A stretch of DNA of 64,000 nucleotides, taken from Rhodobacteraceae bacterium Alg231-30. GTDB lineage: Bacteria > Pseudomonadota > Alphaproteobacteria > Rhodobacterales > Rhodobacteraceae. Both the position numbers and the translations under genes were made by a program. Location of the stretch: contig FREU01000005.1 of the NCBI GenBank assembly GCA_900143615.1, positions 124,084 to 188,083 on the forward strand, in the 5' to 3' direction. The notes below the pieces were generated by a model that worked only from the letters and a program-made list of their open reading frames with translations, did no database searches and had not been told where the DNA came from. Below, one piece after another: positions 16,357-26,278 of this stretch (position 1 is its first letter; every line of letters begins with the position of its first letter).

Positions 16357-16902
16357 ATAGCCCGCAGACCTCACAACGCACCGCCACAGCGTGACACCGG
16401 CCCCCGTGTAAACGATCGTATCCGGGCCCCCGAAATCCGCCTTATTGGCGCGGATGGCGAAAATGTCGGCGTCGTGCACCCCGCCAAGGCCATGACCATG
16501 GCACAAGAAGCTGGTCTGGACCTCGTGGAAATTTCGCCCAACGCGAACCCACCGGTCTGCAAGATTATGGATTTCGGCAAGTTCAAGTACGAGACGCAAA
16601 AGCGCGAATCCGAAGCGCGTAAAAAGCAGAAGATCATTGAGATCAAAGAGGTCAAGTTCCGTCCCAATACGGACAAGCATGACTATGGCGTCAAGATGCG
16701 CAACGTCTACAAGTTCTTGGAAAACGGCGACAAGGTAAAGATCACCCTGCGCTTCCGTGGCCGCGAAATGGCCCACCAGAACTTGGGTCGCGAACTGCTT
16801 GAGCGCGTGGCCGAGGACACCAAAGAGTGCGGCAAGGTCGAGAACTTCCCCAAAATGGAAGGCCGCCAGATGATCATGCTGATCGGCCCCCTTCCTAAGT
16901 AA
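16357..16902 (+). CDS. infC: Translation initiation factor IF-3 with ATA start codon
   Basis: IF-3 binds the 30S subunit, checks start codon and initiator tRNA, and keeps subunits apart. Read from ATA 16357 the protein is 181 residues: the alphaproteobacterial N terminus ([19 protein letters not shown]), the N domain ([14 protein letters not shown]), the linker ([18 protein letters not shown]) and the C domain ([38 protein letters not shown]). The first conventional start, GTG 16474, would remove 39 conserved residues. E. coli infC starts with AUU and uses it for autoregulation, so a rare start here fits the same device. It is monocistronic, with no rpmI or rplT following. Confidence 0.93.
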   Translation: MARRPHNAPPQRDTGPRVNDRIRAPEIRLIGADGENVGVVHPAKAMTMAQEAGLDLVEISPNANPPVCKIMDFGKFKYETQKRESEARKKQKIIEIKEVKFRPNTDKHDYGVKMRNVYKFLENGDKVKITLRFRGREMAHQNLGRELLERVAEDTKECGKVENFPKMEGRQMIMLIGPLPK

Positions 16903-16928
16903 TCGCTCCACGCGATGCTCCAGATTTT

Positions 16929-16957
16929 AAAACCCCCGCAGTTTGTGGGGGTTTTTT
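16929..16957 (+). terminator. Rho-independent terminator after infC
   Basis: AAAACCCCC pairs with GGGGGTTTT around a short loop, followed by six T. It makes infC a single-gene transcript. Confidence 0.85.
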
Positions 16958-17251
16958 CTTGGCCAGTTTCCACACGCCTCTGCATGTAATCGCTTTCACC
17001 TCAAGGGTGTTTTACCATCCCCCAAATGCGCAAACTGAACAATTCCCGCCCCTAAGTCGCCGTTAGCTTTTCGGACGAAGCCGTCGTTGCTGCCACCAAC
17101 ATCAATGGCCGCTGCCAGCCCATAGCGGAGACGGCAGTACGACACTGTCGGCGACACGCGGACCTTGGTGAAGATAGCACGAAAGCCTGTTGTTTTGAGC
17201 AACTCTACCTTTTCTGCTTTGCTATTCGGGCATCGAACAATCGATTGGCCC
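16958..17251. other. Intergenic stretch, nothing recognised
   Basis: Between the infC terminator and the DUF1254 gene I see no gene, RNA or repeat. An open frame on the minus strand (16996-17418) runs across the end of the DUF1254 gene in another frame and has no family character. Confidence 0.55.
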
Positions 17252-18649
17252 TCATTGTTTGACGACGTCCGGAAGTTTCCAGCCGCTTTCCAGCCAGCCT
17301 TTGGTTGGACCGTAAAGCCTAAACAGCAAGAAAAAGTCCTCTCCAGTTGGTATCCAGTTGTTTTCCATACCTTCTGGTGGTTGTGGTGCAAAGAAGACAT
17401 CTGCTGAACCATCGTCATTCACCTGCATGTCAGGCAAGTTCGGCGTCGCCAAACCCACACGTTCAGCGCCTTGGAGGAAACCTTTTGTCTTCATGCTGTA
17501 GACGATGACCGACCAGAAATCTTCTGCTGGTGTGTCCGCGGGAATGGTCAATTTGTAGGTGTCAGTGCCGTTCAACATCTCGCCGCTGCTGTCGCGCAAT
17601 CCACCAAGGTAAAAAGTCCCGCCTCCGAGGTTTTTGGGCAGATAAGTGAGATAAAAGTATTGCGCGGCCCGCTGGTCAACCAGGACTTCGGTGTCACTCA
17701 CGAAGGGGAAGCCAAGTTTGGCCTGCTCCGGATTTATTGCGAAAGCGCCCCATTGGCGATCACCCCAAATCTGTTGAAAGCCGCCGCCCTCGGTCACAAA
17801 AACCTCCTGCAAATAGTCATAGGCACAGGCAAGACCGTCAAGAAGGGCAGATTTTGTGTCTTCGTCTGGTTCGAATGGTTCGCCTCGAACAATGCCAAGT
17901 GACGCGAGCATTGCCAGCATCACCTTGTCCTGCTCCAGAACCGGTTCTCTTTGAATGACCGTGTTCATGTCAGTGAAATAAGTCATGTCGTAAACAGGCA
18001 AAGTGTTCACAGGGTTTACCTTGGTGTCCACAAATTCCGTCGGCGGCGGGTTATCAGCCTGCTCATAGGGGTACCATTGCAGTGTTTGCGCATAAGCCGC
18101 CTGATCGGCGTGGGTGCCGCCGTTCTTTGCAACGGGCCTGAAAGCGAAGTGAACGCCAAAGGTGTTGGACTGATGTATGATGAAACCTTCTTCGGGCACT
18201 TCCCCGTCATAGCCTGGTGGTAAGATCAAATATCGACCACCCAAACCGGCGTCTGCACCAGTGGTGCCAACATCAACAATCGGTACTTGCCATGCGTTCA
18301 CGATGGTTCCAAAGAACGCGGCCTTTTCTCCGGCAGGCGGCACTTGGATGACTATGGGGCCGTCCTTTGTCGTAAGTCCGGTAAAAGTATAAGGCGTGAC
18401 GTCGTTTGCGGTTAGAAACCCGTGGCGCGAATCCATCGGAGCGCTCATGTATCCCACAACTCCTGGAGCGGCGCCTGCGTCGCGCTGAAGCGCAAGCTCG
18501 ATATCATAGGCCGCGACTGCGGGCATAGCCCAGATCGCAGCCTCACAAGCACGTCGAGAAATCAAGTCATGCTGCGATGGACTCAGTTCGGCAACAACTG
18601 GGCTGGATAGTCCAATGACTAAAGAAGCAATCAAAACGGTAGAGCGCAT
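17252..18649 (-). CDS. Secreted DUF1254/DUF1214 protein
   Basis: A 465-residue exported protein. I start at ATG 18649 (MRSTVLIASLVIG), where a clean signal peptide (cleavage near SSPVVA-EL) begins; the ATG at 18694 would hide it behind 15 residues. The N-terminal part (RACEAAIWAMPAVAAYDI...DVTPYTFTGLTTKDGPIVIQVPP) is DUF1254, and the C-terminal part (FYLGGLRDSSGEMLNGTDTYKLTIP...DFWSVIVYSMKTKGFL) is DUF1214. The two domains are usually found together in exported proteins of unknown function. No operon partner is adjacent. Confidence 0.87.
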   Translation of the reverse strand: MRSTVLIASLVIGLSSPVVAELSPSQHDLISRRACEAAIWAMPAVAAYDIELALQRDAGAAPGVVGYMSAPMDSRHGFLTANDVTPYTFTGLTTKDGPIVIQVPPAGEKAAFFGTIVNAWQVPIVDVGTTGADAGLGGRYLILPPGYDGEVPEEGFIIHQSNTFGVHFAFRPVAKNGGTHADQAAYAQTLQWYPYEQADNPPPTEFVDTKVNPVNTLPVYDMTYFTDMNTVIQREPVLEQDKVMLAMLASLGIVRGEPFEPDEDTKSALLDGLACAYDYLQEVFVTEGGGFQQIWGDRQWGAFAINPEQAKLGFPFVSDTEVLVDQRAAQYFYLTYLPKNLGGGTFYLGGLRDSSGEMLNGTDTYKLTIPADTPAEDFWSVIVYSMKTKGFLQGAERVGLATPNLPDMQVNDDGSADVFFAPQPPEGMENNWIPTGEDFFLLFRLYGPTKGWLESGWKLPDVVKQ

Positions 18650-18918
18650 TATAATCGTCTCCAAGTTAACTCGCAGATAGGGACACATAGCCACTCCTGT
18701 AAGTCAACGAAGAAGGGCGCGGGGTCGAACTGAAGTTTACCTGACCCAGACGTTCGAAGCGCTCTATTTCTAAGCCGGTTATAGGTCTTCAAACATCTTT
18801 GCAAAGTTCACTAACTGCGCATTGCTGCCGTTCGTGCCGCGTGCAGCATTAGGTCATTTTGGCTCAAAACTGCCATTTGCAATATATCCCTTCTCAGAAC
18901 GACCAGCTCTCCAAATTC
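18650..18918. other. Intergenic stretch upstream of the DUF1254 gene
   Basis: No gene is recognised. It should hold the promoter of the DUF1254 gene on the minus strand. With the terminator that follows, the gene-free gap is 320 bases. Confidence 0.5.
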
Positions 18919-18947
18919 AAAAGGGCCGCCGGTCTCCCGGCAGCCCT
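18919..18947 (-). terminator. Terminator of the coxSLM genes
   Basis: On the minus strand GGGCTGCCGG and CCGGCGGCCC pair around GAGA and are followed by TTTT. It lies 23 bases after the coxM stop. Confidence 0.75.
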
Positions 18948-18969
18948 CTCATCACTCATTTGATCGACG

Positions 18970-19758
18970 TTAACTCGCTGCTGCAACCGCACGACGCGTC
19001 ATCACACCGACCAGATGGGCGCGATATTCTGACGTTCCGTGGAGATCCGCAATCATGCCATCAGCAGCCGGAGCCATATCCGCCAGTGCATCCGCACTAA
19101 AGTTCGCAGACAGCGCCGCTTCCGCCTCAGCCCAACGGAACACCCCGTCCTCCGAAGCTCCTGTCACCGCCACACGCACGCCATCGGCAAATTTGGCCAC
19201 AAACACACCCACCATGGCAAAGCGCGACGCAGGCTGCTCAAACTTCTGATAGTTTGCCGCCTCAGGCACCGGAAACTTTATCTCGGTGACAATTTCACCT
19301 TCGTCCAGTGCCGTGGTGAACATGCCCTGAAAATAGTCATCCGCCGCAATCTCGCGTGCGTTGGTAAAGATCGTCGCACCAGAGGCCAAAACCGCCGCCG
19401 GATAACAGGCCGCCGGATCATTGTTGGCCAAGGAGCCGCCAATCGTGCCACGCGCGCGCACCGCCGGATCACCGATGCCACCGGCCAAAGCCGCCAGCGC
19501 CGGATAGGCACTTGCGCCTTCTGCCACGGCAGCATGAGTGCTTGCGCCACCGATACAAACCCGCCCGTCATCATCCATGCAGATCCCCTGCATTTCAGAA
19601 ATACCGGTCAGACTGACAAGCTTGCTTGGACTGGCCAAACGCTGCTTGAGTGTGGGGATCAGAGTCTGCCCCCCGCCCAAAGCCTGCGCGTCTTCATCGC
19701 CCAGCGCCGCAACCGCATCCGCGATACTCGCCGGTTTTTCGAACTCGAAATTATACAT
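18970..19758 (-). CDS. coxM: CO dehydrogenase-like medium (FAD) subunit
   Basis: FAD-binding subunit of a molybdenum hydroxylase, passing electrons out of the enzyme. The 262 residues include the two FAD motifs of the family (AQALGGGQTLIPTLK and AGGIGDPAVRARGTIGGSLANNDP) and the CO-dehydrogenase C-terminal domain (FRWAEAEAALSANFSAD). It is the last gene in the order S-L-M, 98 bases after coxL, and is followed by a terminator. Confidence 0.9.
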   Translation of the reverse strand: MYNFEFEKPASIADAVAALGDEDAQALGGGQTLIPTLKQRLASPSKLVSLTGISEMQGICMDDDGRVCIGGASTHAAVAEGASAYPALAALAGGIGDPAVRARGTIGGSLANNDPAACYPAAVLASGATIFTNAREIAADDYFQGMFTTALDEGEIVTEIKFPVPEAANYQKFEQPASRFAMVGVFVAKFADGVRVAVTGASEDGVFRWAEAEAALSANFSADALADMAPAADGMIADLHGTSEYRAHLVGVMTRRAVAAAS

Positions 19759-19802
19759 CTCGTTTTCCTCTCAGAAATTCGGGCCTGCGCCCGTCTTCCT
19801 CT

Positions 19803-19840
19803 TGCTCAAAATATCCCGGGGGTGCTGGGGCTGGCCCCCG
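19803..19840 (+). repeat. Interspersed G-rich palindromic element, copy B
   Basis: TGCTCAAAATATCCCGGGGG begins the element, followed by GGGGCTGGCCCC. It resembles copies A and C and sits between coxL and coxM. Confidence 0.6.
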
Positions 19841-19856
19841 CTCCGCCCTCTCCAAC

Positions 19857-22220
19857 TCAGCTCTGCATTGCCGACCAGACGCGCGACGGCGACACCGGCA
19901 TATCGATATGGGTCACATCATGACCGCCCGATTGCAGCGCGTCCACCACCGCATTGACCACCGCAGGCGGGCTACCAATCGCGCCTGCTTCGCCGCAGCC
20001 CTTTACGCCCAATGGATTGTGCGTACAGGGCGTCTGGCTGGAGTGATCCACCGCATAAAACGGCACATCATCCGCACGTGGCATGGCATAGTCCATATAC
20101 GACGCGCTCAGCAGCTGGCCGTTTTCGTCATAGACCGCGTTTTCAAGCAACGCTTGACCAATGCCCTGACCAATGCCGCCATGCACCTGACCATCCACAA
20201 TCATCGGGTTGATGATATTGCCAAAGTCATCTGCCGCCGCAAACCGCTCTATGCTGACTTTACCAGTGTCGGGATCAACCTCCACTTCACAGGCATAAGC
20301 GCCTGAGGGATAGGTAAAGTTCGCCGGATCATAAAACGCAGTCTCTTCCAAGCCCGGTTCAATATCCTCTAGCGGATAGTTATGCGGCACATAAGCGGCC
20401 AGCGTCACATCCCCCCAAGCCACGGATTTATCCGTACCTGCAACAGAGAATGTGCCATCCTTCAGCTCGATGTCGGCATCTGCGGCCTCCATCAAATGCG
20501 CGGCAATCTTCTTGGCCTTGGCGATGATCTTTTCGGTGGCCCGCACCATGGCAGACCCACCAACCGCGATGGAACGCGAGCCATAAGTGCCCATGCCCAT
20601 CGGCGCTTTGTCGGTGTCACCATGCTCGATCTCGACCATGCTCTCGTCTATGCCGATCATCTCGGCAATCACCTGCGGGAACGATGTCTCATGCCCCTGC
20701 CCGTGACTGTGGCTGCCGGTCATCACCACCAGACCGCCGGTTGCATTGACCCGCACTGTGGCGCTCTCATACAGACCGGCGCGTGCACCCAGCTGTCCAA
20801 CAAGGTTGGACGGCGCGATGCCACACGCCTCGATATAGCAGTTCACACCAAAGCCGCGCAGCTTGCCACGCGCTTCGCTTTCGCGACGCCGCGCTTCAAA
20901 GCCGGATAGATCCACCATCTTTTCAAGTGCATCCATCGTGCCGTGGTAATCGCCAGTATCATATTCCACCGCCACCGGCGTGGCATAGGGGAACTCGGTG
21001 ATAAAGTTCTGCCGACGCAGCGCAATCGGGTCCACACCCAATTCACGCGCGGCTTTGTCAATCACCCGCTCAAGCTGATAGGTCGCCTCGGGCCGCCCCG
21101 CACCCCGGTAAGCATCCACAGGCACCGTATTGGTGAACACCGCTTTCACGTTCACGTAAATCAGCGGCGTCTTGTAGTTCCCCGCCATCAACGTGCCGTG
21201 CAACCATGTTGGCACAGACGGCGCAAAAGTGCTCAGATATGCGCCCATGTTGGCATGGGTATCGGTGCGCACTGCGGTAAAGTTATTGTCCGCATCCAGC
21301 GCCAGCTCGATCTTGGTGACATGGTCACGTCCGTGTGCATCCGAGATAAACGCTTCTGAACGGCTGGAAGTCCATTTGACCGCGCGGTTGATCGCCTTGG
21401 CCGCAAAGGTACAGAATGCTTCTTCGGCATAGTGGAAAATTTTGGTCCCAAAACCACCGCCCACATCCGGTGCCACAACGCGCAGCTTGTGCTCGGGAAT
21501 GCCCAACACAAAAGCGCCCATCAACAGCCGGATCACATGCGGGTTCTGGCTGGTGGTATAAAGCGTGCTGTCCCCAGTGGCGCGGTTAAAATCGCCAATC
21601 GCCACACGTGGCTCCATTGGGTTGGCCACCAGACGGTTGTTGCGCAACTCCAACGTGGTCACATGCGCCGCATCCTGCATCGCCTGCTCTACCGCGTCTT
21701 TGTTCTCCTCAACAAAGCCCCAGTCATAACACAGGTTGCTGCTCAGATCGTCATGCACCTTGGTGGCACCCTCAGCCAATGCGGCCTTCATGTCCACCAC
21801 GGCCGGCAATTCTTCCAGATCGACCTCGATGGCCTCGGCAGCGTCGCGCGCCTGCTCGGCGGTGTCTGCCACAACGGCGGCAATCTGGTCGCCCACATAG
21901 CGCACCTTGCCTTGGGCCAGCACCGGATGAGCCGGTTCCTGCATCGGCTCGCCGTGACGGTCGGTCACACACCAGCCACATGGAATACCGCCAACACCTT
22001 CAAAATCCGCACCAGTAAAGATACGCACCACGCCGGGCATCGCCGCCGCGGCATCTGTGTTGATCGACTTGATCCGCGCATGGGCCACATCCGAGCGCAG
22101 AAAATGCACATAGGCCTGACCGTTGGCGTTGATATCATCTGTATAATTGCCGGTTCCCGACAGGAACCTCACATCTTCGCGCCGCTTCGGGCTGGCGCCA
22201 ATGCCATGATCTTTCGGCAT
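19857..22220 (-). CDS. coxL: CO dehydrogenase-like large molybdopterin subunit, form II
   Basis: Catalytic subunit (787 residues) that binds the molybdopterin cytosine dinucleotide cofactor. The active-site loop at residues 370-376 reads AYRGAGR, the signature of form II (BMS) enzymes; form I true CO dehydrogenases have AYXCSFR there. Other family blocks are [47 protein letters not shown] and [23 protein letters not shown], with the catalytic Glu in the last. Whether form II enzymes oxidise CO in vivo is disputed; another aldehyde or heterocycle substrate is possible. Confidence 0.9.
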   Translation of the reverse strand: MPKDHGIGASPKRREDVRFLSGTGNYTDDINANGQAYVHFLRSDVAHARIKSINTDAAAAMPGVVRIFTGADFEGVGGIPCGWCVTDRHGEPMQEPAHPVLAQGKVRYVGDQIAAVVADTAEQARDAAEAIEVDLEELPAVVDMKAALAEGATKVHDDLSSNLCYDWGFVEENKDAVEQAMQDAAHVTTLELRNNRLVANPMEPRVAIGDFNRATGDSTLYTTSQNPHVIRLLMGAFVLGIPEHKLRVVAPDVGGGFGTKIFHYAEEAFCTFAAKAINRAVKWTSSRSEAFISDAHGRDHVTKIELALDADNNFTAVRTDTHANMGAYLSTFAPSVPTWLHGTLMAGNYKTPLIYVNVKAVFTNTVPVDAYRGAGRPEATYQLERVIDKAARELGVDPIALRRQNFITEFPYATPVAVEYDTGDYHGTMDALEKMVDLSGFEARRRESEARGKLRGFGVNCYIEACGIAPSNLVGQLGARAGLYESATVRVNATGGLVVMTGSHSHGQGHETSFPQVIAEMIGIDESMVEIEHGDTDKAPMGMGTYGSRSIAVGGSAMVRATEKIIAKAKKIAAHLMEAADADIELKDGTFSVAGTDKSVAWGDVTLAAYVPHNYPLEDIEPGLEETAFYDPANFTYPSGAYACEVEVDPDTGKVSIERFAAADDFGNIINPMIVDGQVHGGIGQGIGQALLENAVYDENGQLLSASYMDYAMPRADDVPFYAVDHSSQTPCTHNPLGVKGCGEAGAIGSPPAVVNAVVDALQSGGHDVTHIDMPVSPSRVWSAMQS

Positions 22221-22307
22221 ACCAAAATCCTCCCTGAAAACAGTTCAGCTTGCCTTGCCAGTCCGGCGCCTCTCCTCAAGCGCCGGGGCTACAAGCTGCC
22301 CCAATCG

Positions 22308-22793
22308 TTACTCGGCCGCCAAAGCAGACACGTCTTGTCCGCTTGCTGCCAAAATCGCTTTGACGATATTGTGGTAGCCCGTGCAGCGGCACAGGTTGCC
22401 CTCAAGATAGTCGCGGATCTCGGCCTCGCTTGGCTTTGGATTTTCCTTGAGCAGGGCTGCGGTGCTCATCACCATCCCTGGTGTGCAGAACCCGCACTGT
22501 AGGCCGTGATGATCCTGAAACGCCTGCTGAATGGTGTTCAACGTGCCATCCGGCGCGGCTTGGCCCTCAATGGTGGCCACTTCAGCCCCATCCGCTTCCA
22601 TCGCCAGCATCGCACAACTTTTCACGGCTTGGCCGTCCACATGCACCACGCAAGCGCCGCACTGGCTGGTATCACAACCGACATGCGTGCCGGTTAACCC
22701 AAGCGTGTCTCTCAGAAATTGGCTAAGCAAGGTGCGTCCTTCAACGTCGCCAGACATCTCCTTGCCGTTCACAGTCATTTTGACTTGTGACAT
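22308..22793 (-). CDS. coxS: CO dehydrogenase-like small [2Fe-2S] subunit
   Basis: Iron-sulfur subunit of 161 residues. I start at ATG 22793 ([13 protein letters not shown]), eight residues inside the longer frame. The N-terminal cluster motif is [21 protein letters not shown], read in parts, and the C-terminal cluster motif is CGFCTPGM...CRCTGYHNI. It is first in the S-L-M block, 87 bases before coxL. Confidence 0.9.
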   Translation of the reverse strand: MSQVKMTVNGKEMSGDVEGRTLLSQFLRDTLGLTGTHVGCDTSQCGACVVHVDGQAVKSCAMLAMEADGAEVATIEGQAAPDGTLNTIQQAFQDHHGLQCGFCTPGMVMSTAALLKENPKPSEAEIRDYLEGNLCRCTGYHNIVKAILAASGQDVSALAAE

Positions 22794-22921
22794 TGGCTCC
22801 TCCCGATTTGGTGTCATTTTTTGTTTTGTGAGCGAAGTTAAGCACGCGGGACACCGACTTGAGAAGGCAGTATTTCAACCTGTAACAGAAAAGGTGCTAG
22901 ACATTGGTCGTATGAGGCGGC

Positions 22922-23920
22922 TCAGCGGCGTCTGTCCCGCGGCATCGGCCGATTGGGAATTTCCTTGAGCAAACCGCCCACCCCCATCGCTGCAATCTCC
23001 GCGTCACTCACGCTCAGCCCACAGGCCATGCGCGACAGCACCCAGTCCACACCATGCAACACTGGCGAGCGCGCACTATTGGGCAGGCCGATCACAGGCC
23101 GCGCATCAAGATGTCCTAAAAACAACAAGTTACCGGGGTCGACCGGAATACCAAACCGCTCAACCTGCCCGCCTGCAGCGCGCAATGCCTCCGGGGCGAC
23201 GTCCGCGATGTCGGAAGTCGCCGAGGCCGTCAGGATCAAAATCATATCGCCCTTGGCCTGCGCAATCGCCGCCGCCAAAGCCGCCGTGTCATGCGGCACA
23301 GTCAGCGTTTCAGCCAATGACATGCCCAAGGTTTGCAGACGCGCTTCAATCGCGGCACGGCCCTTGTCCGCAAGCCCACCCCCTTCAAGCGTGGTCAAAA
23401 TCAAACTCGCGCTTCCATGCTGAACAGGGGCCAGCCGCATCGCCTCTGCCCCCGCTGCGGCAGCACGCTGAACATCCGCCTCGGCCACACCGTAAGAGAT
23501 AATCTTTACCGTCGCCGCCATCTGCCCCGCGCCCAGCTGCTGAAACGGCGCCACCGTGGCCAAGGTGATCATCGGATGCACCGCATTCAGCGCATTCAGC
23601 CGCGCCACATCCATCACCACAACTCCGGCTGTTACGGCGACAATATTCACCCGACCCGTGAACGGCTGCGTCAATTCAAACTGCGCACTCGCGGGATCAG
23701 GCACAACCGCCTGCGCCACAACGCGCGCGGCCGCATCTTCGTGCAAATCACCGCGCTCCAGCCGTGCAACCACAACTTCGTCAATTCCGGCCTGCTCCAA
23801 AGCCTCCAAATGCCCAGCTTCCAGCGTCAGCCCCTTGCGCAACCGCCCACTGCCGGTTTTCAGCGAATGCGCCAGAATGGCCCCTTCGGCCTGCGAGGTT
23901 GGAACCGCGCCGAACTTCAC
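22922..23920 (-). CDS. Molybdopterin-binding protein of the Cox accessory block
   Basis: A 332-residue protein with a MoeA/CinA-like molybdopterin-binding domain ([51 protein letters not shown]). The N-terminal part begins [19 protein letters not shown]. In roseobacters such proteins sit in xdhC clusters, sometimes fused to a MobA-like cytidylyltransferase; here there is no nucleotidyltransferase half. It probably helps make or insert the molybdenum cofactor of CoxL. The start is GTG, overlapping the XdhC stop as GTGA. Confidence 0.75.
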   Translation of the reverse strand: MKFGAVPTSQAEGAILAHSLKTGSGRLRKGLTLEAGHLEALEQAGIDEVVVARLERGDLHEDAAARVVAQAVVPDPASAQFELTQPFTGRVNIVAVTAGVVVMDVARLNALNAVHPMITLATVAPFQQLGAGQMAATVKIISYGVAEADVQRAAAAGAEAMRLAPVQHGSASLILTTLEGGGLADKGRAAIEARLQTLGMSLAETLTVPHDTAALAAAIAQAKGDMILILTASATSDIADVAPEALRAAGGQVERFGIPVDPGNLLFLGHLDARPVIGLPNSARSPVLHGVDWVLSRMACGLSVSDAEIAAMGVGGLLKEIPNRPMPRDRRR

Positions 23921-24900
23921 GCGCCTTTCCTCAGCACGCGCAGCAATTCACCCATGATGGATACCGCAATCTCGGCAGGGCTGGCCGCGCCAATATCCAG
24001 ACCAACGGGACCATGAATGCGCGCGATCTGCGCCGCATCAAATCCCGCCTCGCTCAAGCGGTCCACCCGTTTGGCATGGGTGCGCGTACTGCCCAGCGCC
24101 CCGATGTAGAAAGTATCAGAGCGCAGCGCGATATGCAGCGCCGGATCATCCAGTTTCGGGTCATGTGTCAACAGAACCAGCGCCGTGCGGGCATCCAGCC
24201 CGATCTGCTCCATCGCCTCATCCGGCCAGTCTTCCAGAATGACTTCTCCAGGAAAGCGGACCTCAGACCCAAACGCGCTGCGCGGGTCAACGATGATGGG
24301 ATCAAACCCCGCAATCCGAGCCATCGGCACCAAGGCCTGTGCGATATGCACCGCTCCGACAATGGCCACCCGCAACGGCGGATTGTGAATGGCCACGAAC
24401 ATTCCGTCATCCTCAACGCCTGAGCGGTCCAAACGGAAGCGGTCGCTAAATCCCTCAGACACCAACCGCCCGCCACCTGTCTGCGCATCACAGACATACG
24501 CCACCGCGCGACGGTCAGCGCGTGCGCTTACAAGCTCGGCCAAGACAGCCTCGTCCAACACGGTGCCGACAGGCTCCACCAAGACTTTGATGGTCCCGCC
24601 ACAGGCCAGCCCAACGGCGAAAGCATCCCCATCGCTCACGCCAAATTCCAACAAGCGGCCTTTGTGATCCTCAAGCGCCTCCAGCGCCTCAACCATGACG
24701 GCCCCTTCGACACAGCCGCCTGACACAGAGCCCTCGATCTGCCCGTCGCCCGACACCACCATCTGCGCGCCCACACGGCGCGGGGCCGACCCCCATGTCT
24801 GAACCACCGTCGCCAAAGCCGCCCCGCGTCCAGCACGGTGCCACTCCAGCGCCAGTTCCGGCGCACCGCTCAAGTCTGTGCTGACCAACTCTGTGCTCAT
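23917..24900 (-). CDS. XdhC/CoxF-family molybdenum cofactor maturation protein
   Basis: A 327-residue XdhC-family protein that in relatives binds and sulfurates the molybdenum cofactor before insertion. The N-terminal XdhC_CoxI domain has TVVQTWGSAPRRVGAQMVV and GSVSGGCVEGAV; the C-terminal Rossmann domain has VAIVGAVHIAQAL and LLTHDPKLD...YIGALGSTRTHAKRVDRL. It lies after the CoxE-like gene and overlaps the next gene by 4 bases. Confidence 0.88.
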   Translation of the reverse strand: MSTELVSTDLSGAPELALEWHRAGRGAALATVVQTWGSAPRRVGAQMVVSGDGQIEGSVSGGCVEGAVMVEALEALEDHKGRLLEFGVSDGDAFAVGLACGGTIKVLVEPVGTVLDEAVLAELVSARADRRAVAYVCDAQTGGGRLVSEGFSDRFRLDRSGVEDDGMFVAIHNPPLRVAIVGAVHIAQALVPMARIAGFDPIIVDPRSAFGSEVRFPGEVILEDWPDEAMEQIGLDARTALVLLTHDPKLDDPALHIALRSDTFYIGALGSTRTHAKRVDRLSEAGFDAAQIARIHGPVGLDIGAASPAEIAVSIMGELLRVLRKGA

Positions 24901-24961
24901 GATGTCTCTCCCCGCGAATTCTGTGCGAACTTGAGCCGCGCGGCCGCCAAGTGCAAGCCCC

Positions 24962-26218
24962 TCAACGAGGTATCCCCTGCATCAGCCGCGCCTTTTCCCC
25001 CACATCGTCGGGCCGCGACAGGGCCTGTGCCAAATCCTCAAGCGAGGCGATGTTATGGCCTGCGCGAAAGCTGTCCACATGCGGCAGCATGGCGGCAATC
25101 CCACGCGCCTTGGGGGCAAATTCTTCCCAACGCAACAAGGGATTGAGCCAGATCAGCCGCCGTGCCGACAGCTGCAGCCGCTGCATTTCATGCGCCAGAT
25201 CTTCAGGCATTCCGCGATCCAGCCCGTCTGTGATCAACAACACCACAGCGCCCTGCCCCATCACGCGACGGGACCAGTCGCGGTTAAAGGCATGCAAACA
25301 CTCCCCGATTCTCGTGCCACCTTCCCAATCCTGTGCCTCAGCGCCCGCAGCCGCCAAGGCCGCATCCACATCCCGCGTTGCCAAATGCCGCGTGATATTG
25401 GTCAGGCGCGTGCCAAAGGTGAAGCCGTGCACCCGCGCCCATCCCGCGCCTTTCTGGTTGGCGACAGCGTGGAGAAAATGCAAAACCATTCGACTGTATT
25501 GACTCATGGATCCTGAAATATCGCAAAGCACGATGAGGTTGGGCCACCGCTCACGCGGGCTCTTCATCGCCATCTTTTGCAACTCGCCGCCCTGACGCAT
25601 CGAGGCGCGCAGCGTGGCACGCCAATCCGCGCGCCGCCCCAAGGGATCAGGTTTGCCGCGGCGGGTCGGGATCGGCTTTACCGGCAGGCTTAGACGCGCC
25701 AACATGGTTTTGGCACGGGCAATTTCGTTGGTCGACATCTGCTCAAAGTCCAATGTGCGCAGCTTTTCCTCCGCTGACATTGTGGCAGAGGCATCGATCT
25801 CGATCTCGGTCCCCTCCTCTTCACCCTCCACCGGTGCCACATCCGGTTGCGCCCCATCCAAGAGCGCCTCAGCCGCACGTTTTTCCGCGGCCTGCGCTGT
25901 ACGATCTTCCTGCACACCGCGCACCGCCGGCAGCATCATCGCCATCATATGTTCCAGATAGCGCGGGTCGCGCCAATAGAGACGAAACACCTGCGCAAAC
26001 ACCGTCCGGTGTTCAGGACGGGACACAAAACAGGCGTGCAGCGTCCAGTAAAAATCGGTCTTTTGGGTAAATCCGGCCGCCTCGACTGCGCGGATCGCAT
26101 CAATTGTGCGACCGGGTCCGATGGGCAGCCCAGCCTTGCGCAAAGCGCGCGCAAACCACAGGATGTTCTGCGTCAGCTTGGGGCTGTCGGGGATTTCGAT
26201 GGGCAGATATTCAGGCAT
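24962..26218 (-). CDS. coxE: VWA-domain protein, CoxE-like
   Basis: A 418-residue protein with a C-terminal von Willebrand A domain: the metal site DISGS (in LCDISGSMSQYS), and the later TFGTRLTNITRHL and LLITDGLDRG. I start at ATG 26218 (MPEYLPIEIPDSPKL). In Oligotropha, CoxE works with the MoxR ATPase CoxD to assemble the CuSMo site of CO dehydrogenase. In a form II cluster the same pair may mature a different active site. A G-rich repeat separates it from the ATPase gene. Confidence 0.86.
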   Translation of the reverse strand: MPEYLPIEIPDSPKLTQNILWFARALRKAGLPIGPGRTIDAIRAVEAAGFTQKTDFYWTLHACFVSRPEHRTVFAQVFRLYWRDPRYLEHMMAMMLPAVRGVQEDRTAQAAEKRAAEALLDGAQPDVAPVEGEEEGTEIEIDASATMSAEEKLRTLDFEQMSTNEIARAKTMLARLSLPVKPIPTRRGKPDPLGRRADWRATLRASMRQGGELQKMAMKSPRERWPNLIVLCDISGSMSQYSRMVLHFLHAVANQKGAGWARVHGFTFGTRLTNITRHLATRDVDAALAAAGAEAQDWEGGTRIGECLHAFNRDWSRRVMGQGAVVLLITDGLDRGMPEDLAHEMQRLQLSARRLIWLNPLLRWEEFAPKARGIAAMLPHVDSFRAGHNIASLEDLAQALSRPDDVGEKARLMQGIPR

Positions 26219-26227
26219 TGAGGTCGC

Positions 26228-26270
26228 GATGGGGGCGCTGCCCCCAAACCCCCGGGATATTTGAGGCAAG
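26228..26270 (-). repeat. Interspersed G-rich palindromic element, copy C (inverted)
   Basis: On the minus strand it reads CTTGCCTCAAATATCCCGGG, then GGTTTGGGGGCAGCGCCCCCATC, with a GGGGGC/GCCCCC hairpin. It lies inside the accessory operon, between the MoxR and VWA genes. Confidence 0.65.
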
Positions 26271-26278
26271 AGGAAGCA

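Noticed and set aside
16474..16902. infC starting at GTG 16474
   Set aside because: It removes 39 residues of conserved IF-3 N domain that continue upstream in the same frame to ATA 16357.
16996..17418. Minus-strand ORF after infC
   Set aside because: It overlaps the end of the DUF1254 gene in another frame and shows no family resemblance.
19857..22220. Form I (true aerobic) CO dehydrogenase
   Set aside because: The active-site loop is AYRGAGR, not AYXCSFR, and the gene order is S-L-M.
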